A DNA stretch of 64,000 nt from Ambrosia x helenae (lineage: Eukaryota; Streptophyta; Magnoliopsida; Asterales; Asteraceae): the NCBI GenBank assembly GCA_030844895.1, contig CM061231.1, positions 8,765,618-8,829,617 on the forward strand. Direction: 5' to 3'. Under the pieces are notes generated by a model. It ran no database searches, had not been told where the DNA came from, and was given only the letters and a program-made list of their open reading frames with translations. This document shows, one piece after another, positions 10,101-20,121 of the stretch (within the stretch, counting starts at the first letter, position 1; the number at the start of each line of letters is the position of its first letter). The translations under genes were made by a program, and so were the position numbers.

Positions 10101-13100
10101 GTTGAGTTTTTTGATTGTTTCAGACTATCAGGTGATTTAGTGTATGCTTCTATTAGATTTGATAAGATATAGTTTCCATGTTTGACTATAAATGTCAAAA
10201 TCGTTGATTTTAAACTTCATAATTAACAAAATTGGCAAAATATTAACAACCCACGTTTACATATTATTATTTTGTAAAAGTGTACTTTATGTTCACAATT
10301 AGAAAGTAGTTGCATACAGTCCATGTTTTGACTCTAAATGTCAAAGTTATATATCTTGAACTTCAAAATTAGCAAAATGTATTTACTTTTATTTGGAAAA
10401 TATTAACAACCCATGTTTGAATATGAAGTTTGTTAACATGTGATGGGAACCAGGATAAACAAAAACGAGCAGAAACTATGTAGAATTTGGATTTTAAAAG
10501 TGTTATGTTTGACCTGTAATCTGTATAGTGAAAAATGGGCTATGTTTTGGACTCTGGGTAAGATCTGGAAACTGTTGTTGACTTTCTTTGACTTCGGTTG
10601 GTGTTTATAACTTTAGATATATATTTTTATAGATTGTTTAATTACTTTTATTCTACAGATGATTTAGTGTAGGGGTCCAAACCCGAGCTTGACTAGGCTC
10701 GAGCTCGATTAATTAACATATGAGAGCTCGAGCTCGGCTCTGTACTAGCTTTGTTTTGAGCTCGGCTTGTTGGAAGTTTCTTAAGCTCAAGCTCGGCTCG
10801 TTTATTATCTATTAGGCTCACAAGCTCGATAAGTGAAACTTTAGCTCGGGCTCGGGCTCATTCACTAAACAAGTTTATTTTTAGGTTTGGGTTTGGCTCG
10901 GAAAGAAGTTGAAATAAGTTCGGCTCGTTTGCACCCCTAATTTAGTGTATGCTTGTATTCATTTATGTAGAATTGTTTTTTAAGCAGTTAGAAAGTAGTT
11001 TTCAATGTTTGACTTAATTGTCAAAGTTATTGAATTTAACATTCAAAATTAGAAACATTTGTTTACTTTTATTAGGAAGGATTAACAACCCACGTTTACA
11101 TATAAAGTTTATTAACATGTGATGCAATTTGGAATTAAGAAACAAACAATAATTATTTGGAAATTGGACTTTAAAAGTTTTGTGTTTGACTTTGTATAGT
11201 CAAAGTTGGACTATATTTTTTTTCTTGGAAGCAGTTTCTTTGGTATTTCACTATATTTATGTTACTGAAACTGAAATTAAAGGGAATTTTGGATGAATGC
11301 AGGAATGAAAGAGGGTTGTTTTATGCATTGGATCTCGGTGGTACGAATTTCCGTGTTCTTAGAACTCAGTTAGGAGGAAGGGATGAGCGGGTGATCGATA
11401 CCGAAGTTGAGCAAGTTTCTATACCACAAGACTTAATGTCTGGCACCTCTGAGGTATGCATTTTGGGTTATATATTAGGAATATTCAGTTAATAGTAAAG
11501 AAAGAATATTAATGTTTTTGGTGGATTGTTGTTGATCTATATATGTAATCATGGTGTAATGAACTTGTAGGAACTTTTTGATTTTATCGCCTCTGCGTTA
11601 GCAAAGTTCGTGAAGAAAGAGGGCGGAAAGTTTGTGTTGCCGACTGGTAGAAGTAGAGAGACAGGGTTTACCTTTTCTTTTCCTGTGAAGCAAACCTCCA
11701 TTGATTCCGGGATACTAATCAAGTGGACAAAGGGGTTTTCCGTCTCAGGAACGGTAAGCATTTAGTAGTACTAACGTGTATAAATTCGTTTAAAAAATAA
11801 AATATGAACAGAACATAACGTGTGACTTGTGTTTCAGCCAGGGAAAGATATTGTGGCGTGTTTAAATGAAGCTATGGGAAGGCAAGGGCTCGATATGCGG
11901 GTTTCTGCTTTGGTACAAACCTTTGGATCATAACACTCATTTATTAGTTTCAAATACTAGTAAATGTATCATTAAAATGTGTGTGTGTTTTGTTAATATA
12001 GGTTAATGATACAGTTGCAACACTAGCCGGAGCAAGATATTGGGACGATGATGTCATGGTTGCAGTAATTCTTGGACCGGAACGAATGCTTGCTATGTAG
12101 AATCTGTGGAAGCCATACCTAAACTACAAGGCCATAAATCTACTTCTGGAAAAACGGTTTGTACTTTGTATTTTCGTTAGTTTATATTGTTATATCACCT
12201 TTAAGCTAAGCGTAAAGTTACTTATTTTTCAATAATGTTGCCCTCTTTTAGACGCGTTTTAAATCGGCGCTATTTCATGTTGGATTATTTTCAGATTATA
12301 AATACCGAATGGGGAGCATTCTCAAAAGGACTTCCTTTGACTGAGTACGACAGAGCGATGGACGCAGAGAGTATAAACCCTGGAGAACAAGTAAGTTTCA
12401 CCTATTGTTACTCTTTCTGCCTTTTTAAGATCTGCAATAATCTCATTTTGGTTTGTTTTGCATTCACTGTGAGCAATTTCATCTAAAATGGCACCTAAGA
12501 CAAAATGACTAATTTACCCTTGCACCGTTACAGTTATTTGAAAAGACTATCTCGGGTATGTACCTTGGCGAAATCGTGAGACGAGTACTTGTGAATATGG
12601 CTGAAACCGGCTCATTATTTGGAAAACATATTCCAGAAAAGCTACAAACACCGTTTGCTCTTGGGTAACCGAAACAACTAACTAATCTCATAATTATGTT
12701 TGTTTCATGACAATACAGTCTTAAATGGTATGTTTATATAATCAAAAGATTAATACTGGTTTATATTATAGGACCCCAAATATAAGTTCTATGCAGCAGG
12801 ATATTTCTGAAGATCTTGAAGCAGTTGGATCAATCCTCTATGAAGCAACAGGGGTAAATTTGTCATTTCATCCCATTTAAAAGTTTTATTGTGTTTTGTT
12901 TGCATTTTGAATGCCTCTGCTAGAGCAACAAAGATTAAAAGAAACTGAACATTTAGTCAAGTTATAATTCTTAATATGTTACTGCTACTTGCACCCTTTA
13001 AATTACCAACTAGACAGTCAACTACTGAATGTGATCATTTTTTTCTTAAATTACCAACATGTTACAAGTGAGTAAAAAGGTTTTGGTAATGCTTCTTACT

Positions 13101-13457
13101 TACGTATATTTAACTCAATGTCAGGTGGACTCAAATTTTGACGCAAGAAAGATGGTGGTGGAGGTTTGCGACACAATCGCAAAGCGTGGGGGCCGCTTGG
13201 CAGGAGCAGGAATCGTTGGAATACTCCAAAAGATGGAGGAGGATTCCAAGGGTGTCGTTTTTGGAAAACGTATGGTTGTTGCTATGGACGGAGGTCTATA
13301 CGAACACTACCCTCAATACAAGAGATACCTTAAAAATGCAGTGGCTGAGCTTCTAGGGCCCGAGTTATCGAGTCATGTAGTTATCGAGCATTCGAAAGAT
13401 GGTTCTGGCATTGGAGCTGCACTCTTGGCTGCTACAAATTCTATGTATGAACATTGA
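7187..13457 (+). CDS. HXK3: Hexokinase, probably plastidic, nine exons, frameshifted in exon 5
   Basis: Hexokinase phosphorylates glucose and other hexoses with ATP at the entry of glycolysis. Inferred exons: 7187-7473, 11303-11453, 11571-11753, 11838-11912, 12002-12156, 12295-12390, 12534-12664, 12772-12853, 13125-13457. All have GT-AG borders and, apart from one lost base in exon 5, consistent phases. About 497 residues would result, close to the family norm. Visible motifs: phosphate-binding LDLGGTNFRV (exon 2), catalytic-Asp VNDTVATLAG (exons 4-5), EWGAFS (exon 6), SGMYLGE (exon 7), and GSGIGAALLA of the adenosine site near the C-terminus. The first ~45 residues are rich in Ser, Thr and Arg, with no acidic residue and no hydrophobic anchor. 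This fits a chloroplast transit peptide as in Arabidopsis HXK3 and unlike membrane-anchored type B enzymes. A one-base loss near 12075 breaks the second phosphate motif and brings a TAG at 12098-12100. Identity as hexokinase is near certain; the plastidic class is inferred. Confidence 0.9.
8004..8357. mobile_element. MITE in hexokinase intron 1
   Basis: A 354-bp near-palindromic element. The left end GAGAATTGGAAG and the inverse of the right end, GAGGAGTTGGAA, start arms of about 140 bp that contain AACTAA and CCAATG words. The 10-mer TTATATTTAT flanks both sides (7994-8003 and 8358-8367). Long arms and a 9-10-bp duplication suggest a Mutator-derived MITE. A truncated relative lies at 49195-49428. 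Confidence 0.7.
8895..9195 (-). mobile_element. SINE (family A), full length, in intron 1
   Basis: A retroposon of about 301 bp on the - strand bounded by a perfect 14-bp duplication, AAATGTCAAAATTA (8881-8894 and 9196-9209). Its 3' end is a poly(A), seen as T's at 8895-8904. Near its 5' end the - strand shows an RNA polymerase III A-box-like AGTGGTGGAGTGGC (about 9173-9187) and B box AGGTTCAATCCC (9137-9148), as in tRNA-derived SINEs. The body is GC-rich. Open frames in it (8903-9226, 8921-9160) are not genes. A truncated copy, about 95% alike by eye, lies at 13838-14105. Confidence 0.8.
9269..9469 (-). mobile_element. SINE (family B) in intron 1
   Basis: A retroposon of about 201 bp on the - strand flanked by a 17-bp direct repeat with one mismatch, ATAACTCACGTTTACAT and ATAACCCACGTTTACAT (9252-9268 and 9470-9486). 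The - strand begins with a classic tRNA-like A box, CCCAGCTCAGTTGG (9443-9456), then a B box GGTTCGAATCC (about 9385-9395), and ends in a short poly(A) at 9269-9276. It is unrelated in body sequence to family A. Confidence 0.8.
9504..9723. mobile_element. Stowaway MITE in intron 1
   Basis: A 220-bp element with perfect 26-bp terminal inverted repeats starting CTCCCTCCGTCCCA, flanked by TA on both sides (9502-9503 and 9724-9725). These are the marks of Tc1/mariner-derived Stowaway MITEs. Non-coding. Confidence 0.9.
9806..10018 (-). pseudogene. Fragment of a widespread plant repeat-borne coding sequence
   Basis: About 70 codons on the - strand keep a reading frame with GRSTLRPADLLVFGW, GGKHACIDLTGVSP and LVGL. 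I recognise this as part of a protein stretch found in very many plant genomes, usually in retroelement-associated contexts, with no settled function. Here it is a short, isolated piece inside hexokinase intron 1, opposite to the gene, with neither ends nor other domains. It is best read as transposon debris. Confidence 0.5.
10670..10939. mobile_element. hAT-type MITE in intron 1
   Basis: A 270-bp element starting TAGGGGTCCAAAC and ending GTTTGCACCCCTA, flanked by the 8-bp duplication ATTTAGTG (10662-10669 and 10940-10947). The interior is a string of GAGCTCG and GGCTCG words, a well-known kind of plant hAT MITE. Non-coding. Confidence 0.88.
12071..12100 (+). other. Frameshift and premature stop in hexokinase exon 5
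   Basis: The frame reads VAVILG and then leaves the conserved GTGTNA motif, because CTTGGACCGG has one base fewer than that motif needs. Without correction, translation ends at TAG 12098-12100. In the next frame the protein continues with NACYVESVEAIPK, which joins in phase to exon 6. Everything else in the gene is intact, so this is either a very recent lesion or a consensus error. Confidence 0.85.
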
Positions 13458-13499
13458 TATATTGAGAGGTAATTGTTTGGCCCAAAAGTACTTATTTAG

Positions 13500-13625
13500 C
13501 AATTCTTTTTGGGATAAATAAAATAGCTTGGTTGGTTATTGTTGTTGTAATAAAGTTATTAAGAAGTATACATATATGTATTGAAGAATACCATTGTTGG
13601 ATTCCTGTATTTTTGTAATAAAATA
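13500..13625 (+). terminator. Hexokinase 3' UTR with poly(A) signals
   Basis: Downstream of the TGA at 13455-13457, AATAAA-type signals occur at about 13515-13521 and 13617-13622, with T-rich DNA after them. The tandem duplication described separately begins inside this 3' region, at about 13558. Confidence 0.45.
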
Positions 13626-13837
13626 TTCATTTTTTGTATTGTTTATATTAAGCACGTATGTTTGTAGATGACAGGATTGATTTTATAGTAGGAGGGATGG
13701 TCTTAAACTGAATTCAATGGGATGGTCTTATGTGATTCTCTATGATTTTACTTAAAGCCGATTCTGCATTGAATGACCCTTGAATGTGTATATATTATAA
13801 ATACACCATTGAATTCAATGTATGAACTATGTTTGTC

Positions 13838-14105
13838 TTTTTTTTTTTTTTTTTTTTTTATCGGCGAACAACTGTGTGGCAACCACCCTTGCGGGGCGCC
13901 GTGCCCAAGAATCGACTACTCGACCTCCAGCAGCCCCCGCCTTCTCCTGATGCGCGGAAACCCGAGCTCCACCCGCCCGAAGGCACGACAGTGTTATAGA
14001 ACTCGGTAAAACCTCGCCGCCCGTCAGATTCGAACCGGCGCTACCCGTATTCGATCTTCACCCAGATACCAAACCATAAATGTTGGAAGTGGGAATTGAA
14101 CCCAT
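13838..14105 (-). mobile_element. SINE (family A), 5'-truncated
   Basis: A - strand copy of the element at 8895-9195, with poly(A) seen as a T-run at 13838-13859. It keeps the B box GGGTTCAATTCCC (about 14088-14100) but ends just beyond it and lacks the A box. It sits directly beside the 3' end of LINE-1. Open frames here are not genes. Confidence 0.75.
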
Positions 14106-14262
14106 CTTAAGTCCGTTTTTTTTTTAATTTAAACTTTCATTCAACGAATGCAAAGCCAGTCCTCAAAGAAAGGATCGAGGCATCAACCAATTACATCATA
14201 TACAATGGACACCTACACCAATCTTTCCAAACAATCCTATTACATTTGGATCTATTATTTAA

Positions 14263-15269
14263 GGGAAAATGGATTTTAATACTCTCAACTATCGCCTATT
14301 GGCGGATAATACTCCCAACTATCACTTTGGTCATTAGCACTCCAAACTTTCAAGTTGTTTGCTTTTATCACTCCCAAACTAACTGAGGTCTAACCCGGAA
14401 AACCACCCCTCCTTCTGTATCAGCCCCCCCCCCCCCAATTCTCCCTCTCTCTAAACCACCACTTTCACCAGAAACCACCACCTTCAACGGAAACCATCAC
14501 CACCCAAACAAACAGAAAAAATGAAAAATAAGAAAGAGAAAGAGAGTCATGAGGGAGATGATATTGTAATTGTTCTCTTAATAACAAACGAACCATCTTT
14601 CCGGTGAGCCATAAACCGAAACCCGGCCACCCTCCGTCACCACTAAATTAGAACAAAACCCTAATCGGACCCTATACCACCGCCGCCGTCTTCAACGACA
14701 CCACCGCCTCTCTCCCTTTTCAGGTCGGATTCTCCCTCCCTCTCTCTCTCTCTTCTGCTTCTGCTATCTCTCTCTCTCTCTCTCTCTCTTCTGCTTCTGC
14801 TCGCTCTCTCTCTCTCTCTCTCTCTCATAGAATATGGATGTAGATGTGGGTGTTTGTTGGGACTGCTCCGTCGGAGCTCCGCCGTGAGCAGCCGGGAAGA
14901 GGGCAGGGGGGTTGGTTTGGGTTTTTATAATGATTTGGTCTCGAATTTTAGGGCTTCAATTTAGCAATTAAGGGTTCTGATTCACGAATTTTGGGTTTTT
15001 ATTACATACTTTATAGTCATAGTTGTAGATTGCTAGAGACTTTTGGGTTTTTTATTGCAAGGGGTGGTTGTCTGTCAAAGAAGAAGAAGAAAAAAGGTGG
15101 TGATGATGGTGGTGAGCAGATGGTGGTGGTGGTGGTGGTGGTGGGCAGATGGTGATGGTAGTGGTGGTGGTAGGGTGGTGGGGTGGCGGCAGATGGTGGT
15201 GGTGAGTCTCTCTCTCTCTCTCTCTCTCTCAGCAGATGGTGGGCTGATGGCAGATTGACCCTTTTGCTT

Positions 15270-15339
<70 letters not shown>

Positions 15340-15546
15340 GAATAAGAAGAAGAAGTTTCAAAATGGTCCCTTAAGTTTAGGTTTTTACATTTTGGTCACG
15401 AACACTAACCGGGTTTGACCCCAGTTAGTTTGGGAGTGATAAAAGCAAACAAGTTGAAAGTTTGGAGTGCTAATGGCCAAAGTGATAGTTGGGAATATAT
15501 TATCCGCCAACAGACGATAGTTGGGAGTATTAAAATCCATTTTCCC
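14263..15546. mobile_element. MULE inserted in the 3' end of LINE-1
   Basis: A 1284-bp element with terminal inverted repeats of about 135 bp beginning GGGAAAATGGATTTTAATAC, flanked by the 9-bp duplication ATTATTTAA (14254-14262 and 15547-15555). The interior has no transposase. It contains (CT)n at about 14740-14825, a C-run near 14427, GGT-rich DNA at 15095-15205, (CT)n at about 15208-15231 and (TAA)n at 15271-15338. Reading frames here, such as 15043-15258, are translations of these simple repeats. Confidence 0.88.
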
Positions 15547-15555
15547 ATTATTTAA

Positions 15556-16164
15556 CCATAAAAACGAAAGGGACTTCACACTCGCAACTATATCCCTTAT
15601 GTTCACCTTCTTTCCATTAAACGTCGATTCGTTTCTAGCTTTCCATAGAGCCCACATTGTCACGATCATCACCCAATGCACAATCTTCCTTCTCATTTTT
15701 CCACCCGTAACCTTCTTGTATACTTGTAACAAATCTTTAATCTCAAACACATATATCGGCTCTAAACCACACCAACTCTCAATACGCTCCCAAACATTGG
15801 TCGCTATAATACAATCGGAAAGCACATGCATCGATGTCTCATCATAACAATCACACCAAGCGCAAACCGTATTAAGGAGATACACACCCCTTTTCCCCAA
15901 CTCCACTTTCGTCGGAAACCGATTCATCTCCACTCGCCAAGCCATAATCATACACTTTAAAGGCACCCAAGGGATCCACTTTAAAACAAAACTATTACCG
16001 TAATCGTCGCCTTTTGTCATCAAGTTCCTCACCGATTGAACCGAGAAATTTTTATTATTCTCTCCATACCACATCCATTTATCTTCGGAAGTAGACAACT
16101 TCACATCCTCAAGACAAATAGTAAGTTGGTTCCATTGCTGAAAGTCTTCAGCTGAAATCATCAT
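15556..16164 (-). pseudogene. LINE-1 ORF2 C-terminal zinc-binding segment
   Basis: The - strand codes for the zinc-binding region found at the C-terminus of plant L1 ORF2 proteins: LKWIPWVPLKC, then CAWCDC and a later His-Val and Cys, followed by WALWKARNE and SLSFLWLNNG. The frame then runs artificially into the MULE at 15546. The true C-terminus lies on the far side of that element (about 14196-14253), where a KDWCRCPL stretch ends in a stop. A stop and a frame change separate it from the upstream reverse transcriptase. Confidence 0.75.
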
Positions 16165-16179
16165 ATGACACCAAGCAGC

Positions 16180-16675
16180 TTAAAAACGAACCTTATCTTC
16201 CACCATCTTTAACCGGTCCGCAACAAAACATGTTTTATTGGTTTCCAATCTAAATAAGTTTGGCCATCTATGTTTTAAGGCACTATCACCCAACCAAACA
16301 TCCAACCAAAATCTCACCGCCTCCCCCTTTCCCAACTTCGGTCTCACATACGTGTGGAGACTGGAGATACACGTCATTCGCTTTTATAGTACCTCCCACT
16401 TTCACGATCATCTTCCAACAACCCACTCCATTTTTATTAGCCGGAAGAACCTCCCAACTATTACTATTTTTATGGCACGCATTAATCACTCTACACCATA
16501 AACTATCCTTCTCCGCCCTATACATCCACACCCACTTAAAGAGAAGCGCTTCATTTATGTCTTTCAATCTCTTGATTCCCAAACCTCCTAACTTTTTTGG
16601 CATAGTAACTCTATTCCAATTCACCCAATGTATTTTATTATTATCACTCCTCCCTGACCACAAAAATTTCTTCAT
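16180..16675 (-). pseudogene. LINE-1 ORF2 region between reverse transcriptase and zinc segment
   Basis: Two overlapping - strand frames (16286-16675 and 16180-16377) carry the region after the reverse transcriptase in plant L1 elements: KKFLWSGRSDNNKIHWVNW, PKKLGGLGIKRL and VWMYRAEKDSLW, then GEAVRFWLDVWLGD. The switch between frames near 16300 marks an indel. No host function is implied. Confidence 0.7.
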
Positions 16676-16866
16676 TAAACGCTCTAAAGAGTCTTTATAT
16701 AATGAAAAATATTACAAGGGAAGACTTTCAAGTACCGCATTGATAAGAATTACACGACCACCAATAGAGAGGAGCTTAGCTTTCCACGAAGATAACCTAG
16801 CTTCAAACACATCGATCACTTTCTTCCAATTACCACATCGATTCATATTAGCACCCACCCTTATCC

Positions 16867-17607
16867 CTAATTAGTCGAAAGGCAAATCCCTCGTTTACAC
16901 CCCAAAACCAAAGCCGTGCTATCCATCTCACTATCACTAGTACCAATTCCATACAAATTGGACTTATTAATATTTATTCTCAACCCCGAGCAAATGTGAA
17001 AACATCTCAATATTCTTGCCACCTTAATGACATTTTCATCCGACCGATCACTAAAAATAAGGGCGTCATCCGCATACAAAAGATGCGAGACAATGGTACC
17101 ATCTTTGTCCAACTTAACCCCTTGATACTCCCCTATATAAACCGCTTTATTTAGAACACATGAGAGAGCCTCCATAACCACCAAGAATAAAAACGAAGAC
17201 AACAGATCTCCTTGTCTAAGTCCTTTTTGACAAATAAACTCAAACGTAGGAGACCCGTTTACCAATATAGACGATCTAGCCGACTTAAGAATCCCCGAAA
17301 TCCACATACACCATCGATTCGGGAAACCCATTTGCTCCGAAATATAAATCAAAAACAACCAATTCACATTATCATAAGCCTTCTCGAAATCTATCTTCAA
17401 CAAAAACGCTTTCTTCGCTCTTCTTTTCAACCAGGCAATAACCTCATTCAGAATTAGAGGGCCATCTAAAATATACCTGTCTTTAACAAAGGCAGTTTGA
17501 GACTCGGAAATCACATCACCCATAACACTCTTGATCCTATTCGCCAACACCTTCGAAATCACCTTGCTTATCATACCAATAAGATTTATAGGCCTGTAGT
17601 CTTTCAT
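16867..17607 (-). pseudogene. LINE-1 reverse transcriptase
   Basis: A - strand reverse transcriptase domain of plant L1 type. In order: YRPINLIG, LANRIK, FLLKIDFEKAYDNV (catalytic Asp in the A block), GLRQGDLLSSFLF, and YADDALIF holding the catalytic Asp pair, then SGLRININKSNLYG. It continues the frame of the upstream piece (17626-18603), from which a TAG at about 17623 separates it. It would copy LINE RNA at the nicked target. The domain is complete, but the element is broken. Confidence 0.85.
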
Positions 17608-17625
17608 GGTAACCGGGGTTTTGCA

Positions 17626-18603
17626 CTATGGAATCAAAGTAATGAATGAGGTGCTGCAATCAGAACTTATGAATCCCGTGTCATAGAATTCGGTAAAAAT
17701 ATTATAGAAGTCGACTTCCAAATCTTCCCAAAAATTCTGCACAAAATGAAAATTAAAACCATCCGGACCAGGCGCCTTATCCTTGCCACAATCGAAAACT
17801 GCATTTTTTATTTCTTCCTTGGAAAACAACCGCACCATCTCTTCTGCTTCATAAATCGACACTTTTTTTATACCCTCGCAATGAAGCCGAGGCCTATGTT
17901 GGGAAGCCTCTTTAAAATGGTTTCGAAAATATTTTAACACTTCTCGTTTAACGATGTTCGGCTTCAATATCCACACTCCATCGACCTCTATCCCCGAAAT
18001 AGAATTAGACGTCTTTCGCCCATTCATAACTCTATGAAAAAATGCCGTATTTTCATCACCCATCGAAGCCCACTTGATTCTCGCTCTTTGCTTTATATCT
18101 TTGTTTCTCGCTGAATTAATCTCTTCAATACGACATTTACTCTCCTCCAAAATCCAAAGTTCTTCCTCATTAAGATCCCTATTTTCCATATCCTGTTCCA
18201 AAATTTGGATATCTTTTTGACAATTTTCCACTTCTTCATTTTCTTTTTGGATCATATCATCCCTCCATATTCTTAACTTATGTCTAACATTATGTAACTT
18301 TCGAGTAAGCCCTTGATCAGCTGCAACATTAGTAACATTAAAACTTAAGGCTTCTTTAACAACATCACCACATCCATCTCTAGTACCCCACGAAATGAAC
18401 CAACGGAACGGTTTCAGACCAAACTTTTTGTTAACCATGTTAAGCACTAATGGACAATGATCCGACATACCCCTTGGAAGAGCTCGTAAACACGCTTTAG
18501 GCCATTTGTTAAACATATCCATAGACACAAAAACTCGATCGATTCTACTTTGTTTATTACCCTTTCCTTTTCCGGCCCAAAAAGTGTATTTCATACCCTT
18601 CAT
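17626..18603 (-). pseudogene. LINE-1 endonuclease end and linker
   Basis: A 325-codon - strand frame that begins inside the AP-type endonuclease, with SRIDRVFVS and the catalytic-end signature MSDHCPLVL. It continues through a charged linker containing the plant L1 words RARIKWASMGDENTAFFH and DKAPGPDGF and ends at TLIP just before a stop. The upstream endonuclease half (18600-19133) is in another frame, so a small indel near 18600 separates them. Confidence 0.8.
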
Positions 18604-19133
18604 CCATACTCAACCAAGCCCGCATCGTCAATAAAATGATTCAAATCCATAGCACTAGTGCCATTAAAGGTTTGGTTCTTCCTTTCTTCCGAACTCCTAA
18701 CCGTATTAAAATCGCCCAACACAATCCACCACCCATCATGATCACTCATCTTTTCCATGATATCTTGCCACACCAACCGCTTTTGGACATTAGTATGAGG
18801 GCCATAAACATTCACAATATTCATCTTCAAATTATTCTCCTTCAAGTGGCCATTGATCATAAGGTACTGACGATTCTTGTGAACACATGATTTCATAAAA
18901 ATCGCCGGGTCCCAAACACAAACCAAACCACCCGATAACCCAACTGGATCACTCACCTCAAAATCGAATTCACCATACCCCCAGAACCAGCCTATGGTTA
19001 ACCGATCCACAGCGCTCGACTTTGTCTCTTGCATAGCTACGAAAGAAACATCATGCTCGTTTTTCATTCCTCTAACCCATACATCTTTACCCTCAACCCC
19101 CATCCCTCTAATGTTAACACGTAAATAATTCAT
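18600..19133 (-). pseudogene. LINE-1 ORF2 start and endonuclease N-terminal half
   Basis: The - strand frame starts MNYLRVNIRGMG and shows apurinic-type endonuclease motifs: the catalytic-Glu block MQETK, then GLSGGLVCVWD, VNVYGPH and LGDFNTV. Its ATG (19131-19133) overlaps the ORF1 stop in the string ATGA, so this is the natural ORF2 start. It loses frame after about 178 codons at GLVEYG; the rest continues in 17626-18603. Confidence 0.8.
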
Positions 19134-19916
19134 GATTTCACCGCTTGTATGCCTTCTTTAGCTATCGTATCTCTGATTAAGTCTTGAAAGTCTTGCAATT
19201 CCATCCCTAACTTACGACCCAAATTAACCGTGTTATTAACCTCTTCCTCAAAATGAAATGCATTCCTATTCCTTCTCCCTTCGACATTCTCATCCAACTC
19301 GACCCCATTCACCTAAAAAATACACGGACCCGGTTGAGAATTTATATCAAGTCTATCCACCAAATTACTTTCACTTGGCATCAAGTGTTCCTCATCAACA
19401 TGTTAGTCTTCTTTATCATTCACTTCCATTTCCATTCCATTCCCATATTATGCACCCCTTCATTTTGATTACTTCCTTGATGTTCGATATTAATAGAGCT
19501 CAAACCATCATTTTCGACTTCATGTGAAGAATCTTGTATCCCAATAAGTGAGTTCAGCCCAAAAGGATCACCTTGAGCCCGTTTCCCTACTTTGGGTCTC
19601 TCCTCGCTACTACTCGCTTTTCGTGGCCCGTCCCGTATTTTTTAAACTTTCTACCTTTTTACCTTTTGTTATTTTTTGCTCACGAAAAATAATATAAATT
19701 CTCATTTTCCTTACTGCCACTTTTGGAATGGGAGTAACCATAATTGCCTTCAAAACTTTGAGGTTCGAAATTTGAATTCTCCTCATTTATGGAATCCGTA
19801 ATTATCTTCTCATTCAATGGCTTTCCTCCATCATCGCTCTTTCCATAATCTTTGTCACCATCTTGAGATTCACCGGATTTTTCTTCACCGGCCATGTCGC
19901 TAGTAAATTCCGGCAT
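19130..19916 (-). pseudogene. LINE-1 ORF1 remnant
   Basis: Pieces of the L1 ORF1 nucleic-acid-binding protein on the - strand. An acidic Ser- and Gly-rich start lies at 19680-19916, and the C-terminal segment with VNNTVNLGRKLGMELQDF at 19130-19312 ends in the TGA that overlaps ORF2. Between them are stops and a segment with DPFGLNSLIG, also present in LINE-2 ORF1 as DPFGLDVLLG. No complete RNA-binding domain or zinc knuckle is present, so the 5' end is probably truncated. Confidence 0.6.
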
Positions 19917-20121
19917 CCAATCACCAAGTTCTTACAAGCACCAAAACAGTAGGACTCACACTAACGCTATAACTAAGTTCATCGCGCATTAATTTATAAT
20001 CAATTTCATCGAACACGTGTAACTATGACTAATAAAGATGTATCTATTTTATGAACGACAAGAATTACTTCAGTATTTTCCAAAAATGCTCGTGCATTTA
20101 GGTTCTCTCTTTCTATATATA

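Larger units (their letters stand above)
7474..11302 (+). other. Hexokinase intron 1, 3.8 kb, repeat-built
   Basis: This intron runs from donor GTATGTAAG to acceptor ATGCAG. It consists of several degenerate copies of one unit (about 7677-7995, 8535-8800, part at 8868-9270, 10176-10610, 10998-11260). Each carries words such as AATATTAACAACCCACG, TTAACATGTGATGG and GTGTTATGTTTGAC. Three copies also carry GGTAAGATCTGGA followed by a GTTGTTGACTTTC-like word, echoing the true donor region (GTATGTAAGATCTAG at 7474). The insertions in the intron have their own entries. Confidence 0.75.
14106..19928 (-). mobile_element. LINE-1: L1-type non-LTR retrotransposon, nearly full ORF2
   Basis: An L1-clade LINE on the - strand whose limits are set by comparison with the empty tandem copy. 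From its 5' end: remains of ORF1 (19130-19916), endonuclease (about 18390-19133), reverse transcriptase (about 16290-17607) and a C-terminal zinc-binding segment (15556-16164, resumed beyond an inserted MULE). The 3' end is a poly(A) seen as T's at about 14117-14128. A MULE occupies 14263-15546. Several stops and frameshifts make it inactive. Its closest visible relatives are LINE-2 and LINE-3 in this window. Confidence 0.85.

Noticed and set aside
15043..15374. Overlapping frames with runs of Trp, Ser-Leu and Ile
   Set aside because: Pure translations of (TGG)n, (CT)n and (TAA)n inside the MULE at 14263-15546.
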